A model generated the notes under the pieces. That model worked only from the letters and a program-made list of their open reading frames with translations, ran no database searches and was not told where the DNA came from. The position numbers and the translations under genes were made by a program. Of a stretch of DNA of 12,596 nucleotides, positions 1 to 7,187 are shown piece by piece (the first letter of the stretch is position 1; the number at the start of each line of letters is the position of its first letter). The stretch is from assembly GCA_007127575.1 (NCBI GenBank), contig SKZC01000338.1:1-12596 (forward strand), written 5' to 3'. This stretch comes from Gemmatimonadota bacterium (GTDB lineage Bacteria > Gemmatimonadota > Gemmatimonadetes > Longimicrobiales > Gaopeijiaceae).

Positions 1-395
1 AGGAAGTACCCGACGTAGATGAACCAGAGGAGGAGCGTCAGCGTCAAGCGGGGCTCCCAGGTCCACCAGGTGCCCCAGGCCAGCCTGGCCCAGAGGGGTC
101 CGGAGATAAGGACGATGGTGGTGAAGAGGATCCCCCCTTCCGCCGCCGCCACAGCGGCGGCATCCAGTCGGTCCTCCTCCAACCAGAGGTAGACGGCACT
201 GCAAAGGGCCACGATGAAGAACGCCAGAAAGCCCACCCAAGCTGCCGGAACGTGCACGTAAAAGATTCTCTGCACGATCCCCATACTGGCCTCGGTGGGA
301 ACCCAGAAGAAGACTTGCCAATGGAAGAGGACGGCCAAGCCCACGCCGATGACCCCGGCGGCGACCGCACCCCATCGGACGGTACTCATCGACAT
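1..395 (-). CDS. ccmC: CcmC, heme exporter/heme-handling protein, 5' part
   Basis: This is an inner-membrane protein of cytochrome c maturation System I that presents heme to CcmE at the periplasmic face, with CcmA and CcmB. About 129-131 codons are present and the rest runs off the left edge. From the ATG at 389 I read an N-terminal membrane segment (about residues 8-28), then QRIFYVHVPAAW (40-51) with the conserved periplasmic His46, two further hydrophobic segments, and the tryptophan-rich heme-binding motif WGTWWTWEPRLT (105-116). The motif has Glu where E. coli has Asp, a substitution I believe is common outside Proteobacteria. There are two in-frame ATGs, at 395 and 389. GGAGGA at 411-406 fits the first with a 10-base gap, and GAGG at 403-400 fits the second, so the start is ambiguous by two codons. 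It begins 6-12 bases after the ccmB stop, so it is cotranscribed with ccmB. The second conserved His and any ccmD lie outside the window. Confidence 0.95.
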   Translation of the reverse strand, partial: MSMSTVRWGAVAAGVIGVGLAVLFHWQVFFWVPTEASMGIVQRIFYVHVPAAWVGFLAFFIVALCSAVYLWLEEDRLDAAAVAAAEGGILFTTIVLISGPLWARLAWGTWWTWEPRLTLTLLLWFIYVGYF

Positions 396-401
396 CGGAC
401 C

Positions 402-1082
402 TCAGTCCTCCACCACGAAGCGAAAGAGAAACGCCCCAGAAAGTAGTGCCACCAACGAGAACCCTCCCAGGACCCGAAGGCTCCCCTCCACCCCCGACAC
501 CGACACTCCGGCGAAGAGGAGGGAGGTCCCGCGGACACCGAACACCACCATGGGGATGAGGAGGGGAAACACCAGGACCGGAAGGAGGGTCTCCCCCATT
601 CGGGTCCTCACCGTCACCCCACTATAGAGCGTCCCCAACGCCGTGAACCCCAGGACACCCAGCGAGAGGACCCCGAACAGGGCGAACGGGTTCCCCCTCA
701 CAGCCACCTGGAAGAAGAGGACGAAGACGAAGAGAACCAGAAGGACCAGGAGGAGGAGGAGGAGGAAGTTACTCGAGACCTTGGCAAGGAAGATGGCGTC
801 CTTGGGCATGGGGCTGGTGAGGATCCCGTCGAAGGCCCCGTCCTCCTCCTCCAGGGCGAAGGTACGCCCCAGCCCCAATAGACCTCCGAATACGATGGTG
901 AGCCAGATGAGCCCCGCCGCCAACTCCCGCGGATGGATCACGGTCCGGTCCACGGCGTAGTGGAAGAGGACGGCCACCAGAACGGCAAACGCTCCCATGG
1001 CGCTCATTCGGTCCCACGTTCGAAGCTCCAGTGTGAGGTCCTTCCACACCAAGGCTCCGACCTGACGCAGATAGTCCTTCAT
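402..1082 (-). CDS. ccmB: CcmB, heme exporter ABC transporter permease subunit
   Basis: This is the membrane subunit of the CcmAB ABC transporter. In System I, ATP hydrolysis by CcmAB releases heme-loaded CcmE from CcmC. The protein is 226 residues, the usual family length of about 220. I see six hydrophobic stretches, the amphipathic start KDLTLELRTWDRM near residues 15-25, and the family region GRTFALEEEDGAFDGILTSP (72-91), where an acidic cytoplasmic loop precedes the central helices. The third membrane segment is almost pure Leu/Val/Phe and is encoded by a CTC repeat. The start ATG at 1082 overlaps the ccmA stop (ATGA, 1079-1082), which indicates translational coupling with ccmA. The stop at 402 lies 6 bases before the ccmC start. 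Identification is firm from sequence plus neighbours. Confidence 0.95.
   Translation of the reverse strand: MKDYLRQVGALVWKDLTLELRTWDRMSAMGAFAVLVAVLFHYAVDRTVIHPRELAAGLIWLTIVFGGLLGLGRTFALEEEDGAFDGILTSPMPKDAIFLAKVSSNFLLLLLLVLLVLFVFVLFFQVAVRGNPFALFGVLSLGVLGFTALGTLYSGVTVRTRMGETLLPVLVFPLLIPMVVFGVRGTSLLFAGVSVSGVEGSLRVLGGFSLVALLSGAFLFRFVVED
748..765. repeat. Short AGG/CCT trinucleotide run inside ccmB
   Basis: Six tandem AGG units on the plus strand read as CTC/CTT leucine codons of ccmB on the minus strand, within the hydrophobic run NFLLLLLLVLLVL. Slippage here would change the number of leucines in steps of one without breaking the frame. It is probably just codon bias in a leucine-rich helix. 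Confidence 0.6.
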
Positions 1083-1867
1083 CGCCCCTCCTCAAGGGCC
1101 TCTTCCACCACTTCCCGGTAGAACGCGTCCACCGGGCCCGAGGGAAGGTGAGCCGCTTGGTCCAGGTGCGCGAAACGCCCACGGACCTGAATGGCGACGC
1201 GATCCGCCAACTCCAACCCCTGGTTCAGGTCGTGGGTCACCAGGACCACCGTCCGACGCCCATCCTTCAACGAGGAGAGAAGCTCTCTTAGGAGGGAGGC
1301 CGCGTGGACGTCCAGGCCGGTATAGGGTTCGTCCAGAAGGACGATCGCCGGATCGTGGAGAAGGGTCCGGGCCAACCCCAACCGCTGACGCATCCCTCGG
1401 GAGAAGCCACGCACGGGTTCGTCTCCCCTCCGCTCCAGCTCCACCGCCTCCAACCGCTCGACGATGCGTTCCTCCAGGTGGGGGACGCCGAACAGTCGGC
1501 CGTAGAAGCGAAGGTTCTCCCGTGCGGTGAGGTGTCCGTAGAGGAACGTGCGGTGGGAGAGGATCCCCACGCTTCGACGCCACTCCACGTCCCCGTGGCT
1601 ACGTAGGCGCCCCTCCATGCGGACCTCACCGCCGCTGGGCTGGAGGGCCCCTGCAAGCAGGTTCAAGAGGGTGGACTTTCCCGCCCCATTGGGTCCGAAA
1701 ACGGTAAGGAGCTCCCCGGGATGAAGGGTAAAGGAGAGCCCGTCCACAGCACGGATGGGACCGAACGTCCGGACCAGACCCCGGACGTCCAGAGAGGCAA
1801 GCGGCCCTTGTTCAGAGTCCGAGCGCTCCCGGGGACCCTTCGCCGGGCGCGCCGGCGGCGCGGTCAC
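1079..1867 (-). CDS. ccmA: CcmA, heme exporter ABC transporter ATP-binding subunit
   Basis: This is the cytoplasmic ATPase of the CcmAB complex in System I cytochrome c maturation. It is 262 residues from the GTG at 1867. Visible motifs are Walker A GPNGAGKST (58-66), ABC signature FSRGMRQRL (155-163), Walker B IVLLDEP (175-181), D-loop region TGLD and the switch His in VTHD (211). The Q-loop position reads GILSHRTFLYGHLTARENL, with His rather than Gln, which as I recall is common in CcmA. The open frame extends upstream to 1981, but that part lies inside the preceding gene. I chose GTG 1867 because it overlaps the upstream TGA (GTGA, 1864-1867), the same coupling seen at ccmE/ccmF. This leaves a polar Pro/Arg-rich tail of about 22 residues before the ABC fold. 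No clear Shine-Dalgarno sits at the ideal distance, so the start is less certain than the gene. Confidence 0.95.
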   Translation of the reverse strand: MTAPPARPAKGPRERSDSEQGPLASLDVRGLVRTFGPIRAVDGLSFTLHPGELLTVFGPNGAGKSTLLNLLAGALQPSGGEVRMEGRLRSHGDVEWRRSVGILSHRTFLYGHLTARENLRFYGRLFGVPHLEERIVERLEAVELERRGDEPVRGFSRGMRQRLGLARTLLHDPAIVLLDEPYTGLDVHAASLLRELLSSLKDGRRTVVLVTHDLNQGLELADRVAIQVRGRFAHLDQAAHLPSGPVDAFYREVVEEALEEGR

Positions 1868-2349
1868 CCGTCCGGTCCCGGGGCCTCGCTGGTCTCCGTC
1901 CCCTCGGGTGACGTCACCGAGGGGATTTCCGAACCGCAGGCGCCGCAGAACCGGGCTTCGAGGGCCGTGGGCAAGCCGCACTGCGGACAGGATGGACCCT
2001 CACGGATGGCCCCCCGGAGACGACGGATCTCTTCCTCCAACGCATCGCCGTCTCTCAGCTCCAGATCCTCCGCACCGTGGGCCGCTCCCGTGGCCTTCAG
2101 CGCGGCCAGAGCCTCGCGGGAGAGCTGCGCCCGGAGCGCCCGGTAGTCCGGCTCGTCCAGCTTGCCGGTGTGATAGTCGTATTCCACATCTCGCAGAGCC
2201 AGAAGGACGGCCCGCTTGCGGTAATCCTCCTCCGACGGCTCATCCTCGTCCCGCCCGGAGGGCGCCGAAAGCCCGGAAACCAGGGGCTCCACGACGAAGT
2301 ACACCACGGCGGCCGCCACCACCAGAAGCCCGATGAGAAGGGAGTCCAT
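1864..2349 (-). CDS. CcmI-like membrane-anchored zinc-ribbon protein
   Basis: This 161-residue protein sits between ccmF and ccmA. It has one N-terminal membrane helix (about residues 4-24), an acidic linker, then a helical segment with RDVEYDYHTGKLDEPDYRALR (53-73) that resembles the N-terminal helical region of CcmI/CycH. In CcmI that region is followed by TPR repeats. Here a second helix (about 103-116) leads to a four-cysteine zinc ribbon, CPQC (121-124) and CGAC (135-138), and an acidic Ser/Thr/Pro tail. No TPR domain is present. The ATG at 2349 overlaps the last base of the ccmF stop (TGATG), so translation is coupled. The open frame continues upstream inside ccmF, but that part is a shadow. 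Membrane insertion should leave the ribbon in the cytoplasm or the periplasm depending on topology, which I cannot fix; cytoplasmic is more usual for zinc ribbons. A role as a CcmI-type scaffold is inference from position and weak similarity. Confidence 0.85.
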   Translation of the reverse strand: MDSLLIGLLVVAAAVVYFVVEPLVSGLSAPSGRDEDEPSEEDYRKRAVLLALRDVEYDYHTGKLDEPDYRALRAQLSREALAALKATGAAHGAEDLELRDGDALEEEIRRLRGAIREGPSCPQCGLPTALEARFCGACGSEIPSVTSPEGTETSEAPGPDG

Positions 2350-4406
2350 CAGACGCCGGCGGGCTCGGGCTCCCTGGGTCGCGGCCGGGGCCGAGCAGCC
2401 CGCTCCGTTCTCTGCTGAGTCTCCGCCGCGCGTCCGCCGGACCCGGGCCAAAGCGCCACCAACGAGCCTGCAGCCAGGATCAAGGCTCCGTACCAGATCC
2501 AGGGAACCAGCGGGTTCACCTGGAACTGGAAGGTGGCCCGCTGCGTGCCGGGATCCTCTTCGCCCGGAAGATCGTCCACCGTCGAGAGGATGACGTACAG
2601 ATCCTCGAGGAAGGTGGAGCGGATTCCCACCTGGGTGGAGGGCTGATTCAGGACGGGGTAGAATTGGCGCTCCGAGTTGATCGTCCCGAAGGGCGTGCCC
2701 TCCCGGTCCACGGTGAAGGTGGCGATCCAACGCCACTCGTTGTCACTCATGTGGGTGGAGAGTCCCTGGTAAGTGAGGGCGTAGGTGTGACCGAAGGCCG
2801 ACTGGATCGTAGCGGTCTCACCGGGCTCCATCACCACCCGAACCTCCTCGTCGAAGGCGGCGCCGCCGAAGCCCATGAACATGACCACCACCCCGACGTG
2901 CACGATGTAGCCGCCCCATCGGCGTCGATTCCGTTGTACCAAATGGAGGAAGGCCCAGACGACCCCTTCTCCCTCGATCCGCGCCCTGGCCCGGGTTCCC
3001 TTCCAGAATTCCCGGACGATGATGACCAGAACGAAGAACCCGATGGCGAAGGTGAGGAGGGCGTAGAGGTGGCGCATCCCCAGAGCGAACAGGAGGAGCG
3101 CCGCCCCCAACCCCATGGCCCCGGGAAGGAGGAAGTTCCGCCTCAGGTTCCGGGGCGAAGCCTTCCTCCATGCGATGACCGGCCCGATTCCCATGAGGGC
3201 CAGGAGAATCAGGCCCAGAGGAATGGTCACTCGGTCGAAGAAGGGCGGACCCACGGCCACCCGGGCGCCGGTCACGCCCTCCGTGATGAGCGGGAAGAGG
3301 GATCCCCAGAGCACGGCGAAGAGAACTGCCAGGATCATGAGATTGTTCATGAGGAATCCCGCCTCTCTGGAGAGGAAGGATTCGAACTGGTGCTCGCTTC
3401 GGAGGAGGGGAAGTCGCCAGAGGATCAGCACCGTGCAGATGGCGCCCACCACCGCCATGAAGCCCAGGAAGGTCCAGGCGATGGTGAGGTTCTGGGCAAA
3501 CGAGTGGACCGACTCGATGAGCCCGGACCGAGTCATGAAGGTGGCCAGGATCGTCATGAGGAAGGTCAAGAGGACCAGCCCCATGTTCCACACCTTCATC
3601 ATCCCCCGGCTCTCCTGGATCATGACGGAGTGGAGGAAGGCCGTGGCCGCCAACCAGGGGAGGAGGGAGGCGTTCTCCACAGGATCCCAGAACCAGTAGC
3701 CGCCCCACCCGAGCTCTTCGTAGGCCCACCGCATCCCGAAGACGATCCCCAGGGAGAGGAAGAACCAACTCGTCAGGATCCAGCGCCGCGACACCTGGAT
3801 CCAGCGCGAATCCAACTTCCCGGTGAGGAGAGCGGCGATGGCGAAAGCAAAGGGAACGGTGAAGGCGGTGAACCCCAGGTAAAGCGTGGGCGGATGGATG
3901 ACCATCCAGTAGTTCTGTAGCTGGGGGTTCAGGCCTCGTCCGTCAGCCGGAGTGAAGGGGAGCGTCTCGAAGGGCGGACTCACGAAGAGACAGATCACCA
4001 GGAAGAAGGTGATCACCGTGAGCAGGACCCCCGTGACGTAAGGCATGAGGTCCCGATTCCGCCGTCGGTTGAGCCAAACGGCCAACGCCGAGAAGAACCC
4101 CAGGTTCAGGGCCCAGAAGACTAGGGAGCCCCGCTGTCCCGCCCAGAGCCCGGCCACCTTGAAGAAGGGATCCAGGGCCCGGTTCGAGTAGTTGTAGACG
4201 TACCAGTACTCGTACTGGTTCCCCAGGAAGGCCGCCACGATCCCCAGGGAAGCCAGGAGAACGAGAAAGAAGACGGCGTAGAGGCTGCGCTCCGCCGAGA
4301 GAACCAGGTCCCCCCGGCCCTTGTACCCGCCCAGGAACGCCAGGGCGACCCCCCAGATCGCGATGGGGAGCGCGATCCAGAGGGCAAACTCCCCCAGAAC
4401 CGTCAC
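2349..4406 (-). CDS. ccmF: CcmF, cytochrome c heme lyase subunit
   Basis: This large polytopic inner-membrane protein takes heme from CcmE and joins it to the CxxCH of apocytochrome c. It is 685 residues, a typical length. Visible motifs are LWAGQRGSLVFW (87-98), WMVIHPPTLYLG (167-178) with conserved His171, the tryptophan-rich motif WGGYWFWDPVENASLLPW (234-251), TRSGLIESVHSFA (292-304) with His301, and GGYIVHVGVVVMFMG (498-512) with His503. A soluble periplasmic domain follows (about 515-635), then a last membrane helix and a Pro/Arg-rich cytoplasmic tail. The start is GTG at 4406, which overlaps the ccmE stop (GTGA, 4403-4406) and has GGAGGAG about 8 bases upstream. Its stop overlaps the next ATG. 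In classical systems a ccmG/ccmH pair often follows ccmF; here a zinc-ribbon gene does. Confidence 0.97.
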   Translation of the reverse strand: MTVLGEFALWIALPIAIWGVALAFLGGYKGRGDLVLSAERSLYAVFFLVLLASLGIVAAFLGNQYEYWYVYNYSNRALDPFFKVAGLWAGQRGSLVFWALNLGFFSALAVWLNRRRNRDLMPYVTGVLLTVITFFLVICLFVSPPFETLPFTPADGRGLNPQLQNYWMVIHPPTLYLGFTAFTVPFAFAIAALLTGKLDSRWIQVSRRWILTSWFFLSLGIVFGMRWAYEELGWGGYWFWDPVENASLLPWLAATAFLHSVMIQESRGMMKVWNMGLVLLTFLMTILATFMTRSGLIESVHSFAQNLTIAWTFLGFMAVVGAICTVLILWRLPLLRSEHQFESFLSREAGFLMNNLMILAVLFAVLWGSLFPLITEGVTGARVAVGPPFFDRVTIPLGLILLALMGIGPVIAWRKASPRNLRRNFLLPGAMGLGAALLLFALGMRHLYALLTFAIGFFVLVIIVREFWKGTRARARIEGEGVVWAFLHLVQRNRRRWGGYIVHVGVVVMFMGFGGAAFDEEVRVVMEPGETATIQSAFGHTYALTYQGLSTHMSDNEWRWIATFTVDREGTPFGTINSERQFYPVLNQPSTQVGIRSTFLEDLYVILSTVDDLPGEEDPGTQRATFQFQVNPLVPWIWYGALILAAGSLVALWPGSGGRAAETQQRTERAARPRPRPREPEPAGV

Positions 4407-4906
4407 CGACCCGTCTCCTCCTGTCCAGTGGGGGTGACCCCGGTCAACTGCTCAGGTTCGGCGTAGTCCCCAGGGGTATAACCGTCCGCTTCGTACCCCT
4501 CGGGCATTGCCTCGTACCGGCTCCCGCACTTCGTCAGCACCTCAGTGGCTTCGAAAACGTTGTCGGAACGGAGCCGGCCCTCCATTACCACCTCTCCATC
4601 ATCCTGGAAGGTGTCAGGGAGGGGGTGCCGGAACTCCACGGCGATCTGCACGTCCGGATCGTCCAGATCCGAAACCGTGAACCGGTGGAGGAGCTCCTCC
4701 TCACCGGCCTCATAGCTACCCGGCACCACATTCCCGCTCACCTTGAAGCCCACGTCGTGGAGGGCCGGATCGGCCTGGACCTGGGTCACCAGCTCCGTGG
4801 GGGTGAGGTAATAAACCATGGTCTCACTGATCCCCGTCCAGACCAGCCAACTGACGACCGCGGCCACTCCGACGAGGCCAGCGAAGAAGCGTCGGTCCTT
4901 GTTCAT
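4403..4906 (-). CDS. ccmE: CcmE, periplasmic heme chaperone of the Cys-type (CxxxY) variant
   Basis: CcmE receives heme from CcmC and carries it to CcmF. The protein is 167 residues, with an N-terminal membrane anchor (about 7-24), the family motif TGISETMVYYLTPTEL (24-39), a beta-barrel (OB-fold) region with KVSGNVVPGS (55-64), and VVMEGRLRSDNVFEATEVLTK (106-126). Classical CcmE then has HxxxY, whose His binds heme covalently. Here the sequence is CGSRY (127-131), and the codon is TGC. Cys in this place defines the variant CcmE reported from archaea and some bacteria such as Desulfovibrio. The flexible acidic tail with YEADGYTPGDY is kept. I chose ATG 4906 because AGGGGAG lies 6 bases upstream; an in-frame ATG at 4936 has no such site. 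This is the first gene of the ccm block, 125 bp after glpK. Confidence 0.95.
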   Translation of the reverse strand: MNKDRRFFAGLVGVAAVVSWLVWTGISETMVYYLTPTELVTQVQADPALHDVGFKVSGNVVPGSYEAGEEELLHRFTVSDLDDPDVQIAVEFRHPLPDTFQDDGEVVMEGRLRSDNVFEATEVLTKCGSRYEAMPEGYEADGYTPGDYAEPEQLTGVTPTGQEETGR

Positions 4907-4912
4907 GATAGA

Positions 4913-4919
4913 CTCCCCT
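4913..4919 (-). promoter_or_regulatory. Ribosome binding site deciding the ccmE start
   Basis: AGGGGAG on the minus strand lies 6 bases before the ATG at 4906. This supports that start over the in-frame ATG at 4936 and places the membrane anchor right at the N-terminus, as usual for CcmE. Confidence 0.7.
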
Positions 4920-5031
4920 GAACCATCGTTATTCAAACCCCTTCCGGAACCAGGTCTCCGTCCAGAAAGCTAACAGAGTCCCGCCCCCGAATCCACTGTA
5001 AAGTCCACGTTCTGCGGCCGTTTGCCCCCGC

Positions 5032-6531
5032 CTAGGGGATGGTGGCTCGGACCGCGTCCACCGCCCGATCCCATCCCTCCAGCAGCGCCTCTCGCTCACC
5101 GGATCCCATCCGGGGGCGGAAAAGGCGAGGAGCCCCTTGGGCCGCCATGAACTCCTGCGCATTCTTCCATACACCAGACCCCAGCCCGGAGAGCCCTGCC
5201 GCTCCCAGAGCAGTGGTCTCCACCACCGCAGGCCGACGGACGGGAAGGTCCAGAAGCCCGGCCTGGAAGCCCATAAGCCAGTCGTTCTCCGACGCCCCGC
5301 CGTCCACACGAAGCTCCTGCGCGGCCACCCCGGAATCCGCCTCCATAGCACGGAGCACCTCCACCGTACTGTACGCCATGGCCTCCAGAGCCGCCCGAAC
5401 CAGATGGGCGGGCCTCGTCCCGCGAGTGAGCCCCACCAGCGCCCCCCGGGCTTCTGGCTCCCAGTGGGGGGCCCCCAGTCCGACGAAGGCCGGAACGAAG
5501 TACACCCCATCGTTGGATGACAGGGATCGGGCCATGCCCTCCGAGTCCGCCGCCTGGTCCAGGAGCCCCAATTCGTCCCTGAGCCACTGAATGGCGGCTC
5601 CAGCCACGAATATGGATCCCTCCAGAGCGAACTGGGGTTCCCCTGCCGGGCCACACGCCACGGTGGTGAGAAGGCCGTGTTCCGAACGAACGGCCTCCTC
5701 TCCAGTGTGCAGGAGGAGGAATGCGCCGGTACCGTAGGTGTTCTTGGCCAAGCCCTGCTCCCAACAGCCCTGACCGAAGAGCGCCGCCTGCTGATCCCCG
5801 GCGACACCGGTCACGGGCACCTCTACCCCCACCGAATCCCCATGGCTGACCCCGAAATCCCCGGAGCTGGGGCGGACTTCAGGAAGGGCTGCCCGGGGTA
5901 CTTCGAAGATCTCCAGCAGCTCGGGATCCCACTCGCCGGACCGAATGTCGTAGAGGAGGGTCCGGGAGGCGTTGGTGGGATCCGTGGCATGGACCTGCCC
6001 GCCGGTAAGTCGGGCGACGAGCCACGCATCCACGGTCCCTACCGCCAGCTCGCCCGCCTCACCCCGAGCCCGTAGCTCCGGCCGTTCCCGGAAGAGCCAG
6101 GTCAGCTTCGTGCCGGAGAAGTAGGGGTCCAGGAGGAGCCCTGTCCGCTCCCGCACCCGATCTTCCACCCCTCGCTCCCTGAGCTCCCGACAAATCCCAC
6201 TGGTCCGTCGGTCCTGCCAGACGATGGCCCGATGAACGGGCTCCAGCGTCTCCCGGTCCCACACCACCACCGTCTCTCTCTGGTTCGTGATCCCGATGGA
6301 CCGGATTCGAAACGACTCCCGGTTCCGGGCCTCCTCCTGGGCCGCAAGCCCCACCTTGCGGGTGGTCTCCCAGATGTCCAGGGCCTCGTGCTCCACCCAC
6401 CCGGCACGGGGAAAGTGCTGAGGAAACTCGGAGTAGCCCCGACCCAGAATGCGACCATCCTGCGCCACCACCAGGGCGGTGCTGCCGGTGGTCCCCTGAT
6501 CCAGGGCCAGAACGGCGGTGGTCTCCGTCAT
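5032..6531 (-). CDS. glpK: Glycerol kinase
   Basis: This cytoplasmic enzyme of the FGGY kinase family phosphorylates glycerol with ATP to sn-glycerol-3-phosphate. It is 499 residues, close to E. coli GlpK (502). Motifs are DQGTTGSTALV (11-21), GITNQRETVVVWD (80-92), IVWQDRRT (103-110), DPYFSGTKLTWL (135-146), NTYGTGAFLLLHTGE (264-278), PAFVGLGAPHWEP near 355-370, and LRVDGGASENDWLM with ALGAAGLSGL further on. In the loop before GVAGDQQ (243-249), the Arg that binds the inhibitor fructose-1,6-bisphosphate in E. coli appears replaced by Glu, so that inhibition may be absent (inference). The open frame extends to 6603, but I chose ATG 6531: a strong GGGAGG lies 4 bases upstream and the ATG overlaps the maf stop (ATGA, 6528-6531). 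No glpF or glpD is adjacent, so the kinase is separated from the usual glycerol operon. Confidence 0.96.
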   Translation of the reverse strand: MTETTAVLALDQGTTGSTALVVAQDGRILGRGYSEFPQHFPRAGWVEHEALDIWETTRKVGLAAQEEARNRESFRIRSIGITNQRETVVVWDRETLEPVHRAIVWQDRRTSGICRELRERGVEDRVRERTGLLLDPYFSGTKLTWLFRERPELRARGEAGELAVGTVDAWLVARLTGGQVHATDPTNASRTLLYDIRSGEWDPELLEIFEVPRAALPEVRPSSGDFGVSHGDSVGVEVPVTGVAGDQQAALFGQGCWEQGLAKNTYGTGAFLLLHTGEEAVRSEHGLLTTVACGPAGEPQFALEGSIFVAGAAIQWLRDELGLLDQAADSEGMARSLSSNDGVYFVPAFVGLGAPHWEPEARGALVGLTRGTRPAHLVRAALEAMAYSTVEVLRAMEADSGVAAQELRVDGGASENDWLMGFQAGLLDLPVRRPAVVETTALGAAGLSGLGSGVWKNAQEFMAAQGAPRLFRPRMGSGEREALLEGWDRAVDAVRATIP

Positions 6532-7187
6532 TCCTCCTCCCTTCCCGTGGTCGCTTCCTGCCCATCTTGTACCCGGGACGCCCTTTCGGACCCCTGGCTC
6601 CACGCGCCGAACCGGTAATCCAACCCCTCCTCCCGAAGGAGGCGGAGCAGGAGGATGAGAGGAAAACCCATGACCCCGAAGAAGTCCCCCTCCACCCTCT
6701 CCACCAACGCCGCCCCCAGTCCCTGGATTCCGTATGCCCCAGCCTTGTCCATGGGCTCTCCCGTGGCCACGTATGCCTCCGCCTCCTCCCGGGTGAAGGG
6801 CCGGAAGGTCACGGTCGTCTCCTCCACTCCGCTCCGGAGGTGGCCCGTGGGCCCGTGTACCGCCACTCCCGACGCCACCCGGTGGCTTCGGCCCTGGAGC
6901 CGGAGGAGCATGGTCACCGCCTCCTCACGGGATCCGGGCTTGCCCAGCACGTCTCCGGCCAGAACCACGATGGTATCTCCCGCCAACACCCAGCGGCCCG
7001 GAAAGCGGCGGCCCACGACGTCGGCTTTGTCCCTGGCCAACCTTTCCGCCTGCGCCTGCGGCGACTCCCCGGTGGCGGGCCGCTCGTCCACATCCGGCTC
7101 CGCCACCTCGAAGGGGATTCGGAGCATTCTGAGGAGCTCGGCCCTACGAGGGGAACCGGAGGCGAGAATGATGGAGGGGTCGGTCAC
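6528..7187 (-). CDS. maf: Maf-family nucleoside triphosphate pyrophosphatase (dTTP/UTP type)
   Basis: Maf proteins hydrolyse dTTP, UTP and modified pyrimidine triphosphates to monophosphates and are thought to keep abnormal nucleotides out of DNA and RNA. The protein is 219 residues, slightly long because of a polar C-terminal tail. Motifs are ILASGSPRRAELL (7-19), VLAGDTIVV (67-75) with the catalytic Asp71, LGKP (81-84), FRPFTREEAEAYVATGEPMDKAGAYGIQG (128-156) and GVMGFPL (171-177). The SGSPRR and DKAGAYGIQG signatures match the YhdE/Maf branch rather than the YceF (m7GTP) branch. The start is GTG 7187, which overlaps the dtd stop (GTGA, 7184-7187). ILASGSPRR must be kept, so no later start is possible. 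It is translationally coupled to dtd upstream and glpK downstream. Confidence 0.95.
   Translation of the reverse strand: MTDPSIILASGSPRRAELLRMLRIPFEVAEPDVDERPATGESPQAQAERLARDKADVVGRRFPGRWVLAGDTIVVLAGDVLGKPGSREEAVTMLLRLQGRSHRVASGVAVHGPTGHLRSGVEETTVTFRPFTREEAEAYVATGEPMDKAGAYGIQGLGAALVERVEGDFFGVMGFPLILLLRLLREEGLDYRFGAWSQGSERASRVQDGQEATTGREEE

Noticed and set aside
44..370. 108-codon minus-strand frame at the left edge
   Set aside because: Ser/Pro/Trp-rich shadow. The frame from 395/389 encodes CcmC with its WGTWWTWEPRLT motif.
2664..3920. Long plus-strand open frame (418 codons) opposite ccmF
   Set aside because: Its product is rich in Glu, His, Pro and Gly with no recognisable domain, as expected from the antisense of a GC-rich hydrophobic gene. 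CcmF on the other strand has all its family motifs.
4907..5031. Promoter for ccmE in the glpK-ccmE gap
   Set aside because: A TTTACA resembling a -35 and a TAGCTT resembling a -10 are present on the minus strand, but about 24 bases apart. No properly spaced pair or terminator hairpin was found, so I did not call one, although a promoter here is plausible.
4929..5807. 292-codon minus-strand frame overlapping glpK
   Set aside because: Trp/Arg-rich low-information product in a shifted frame of glpK; the glycerol kinase motifs are all in the other frame.
5730..5850. HPr-phosphorylated His in GlpK, as in Firmicutes
   Set aside because: A His occurs in GVSHGDS, but counted back from GVAGDQQ it is two residues away from the Firmicute position, so PTS control is not supported.
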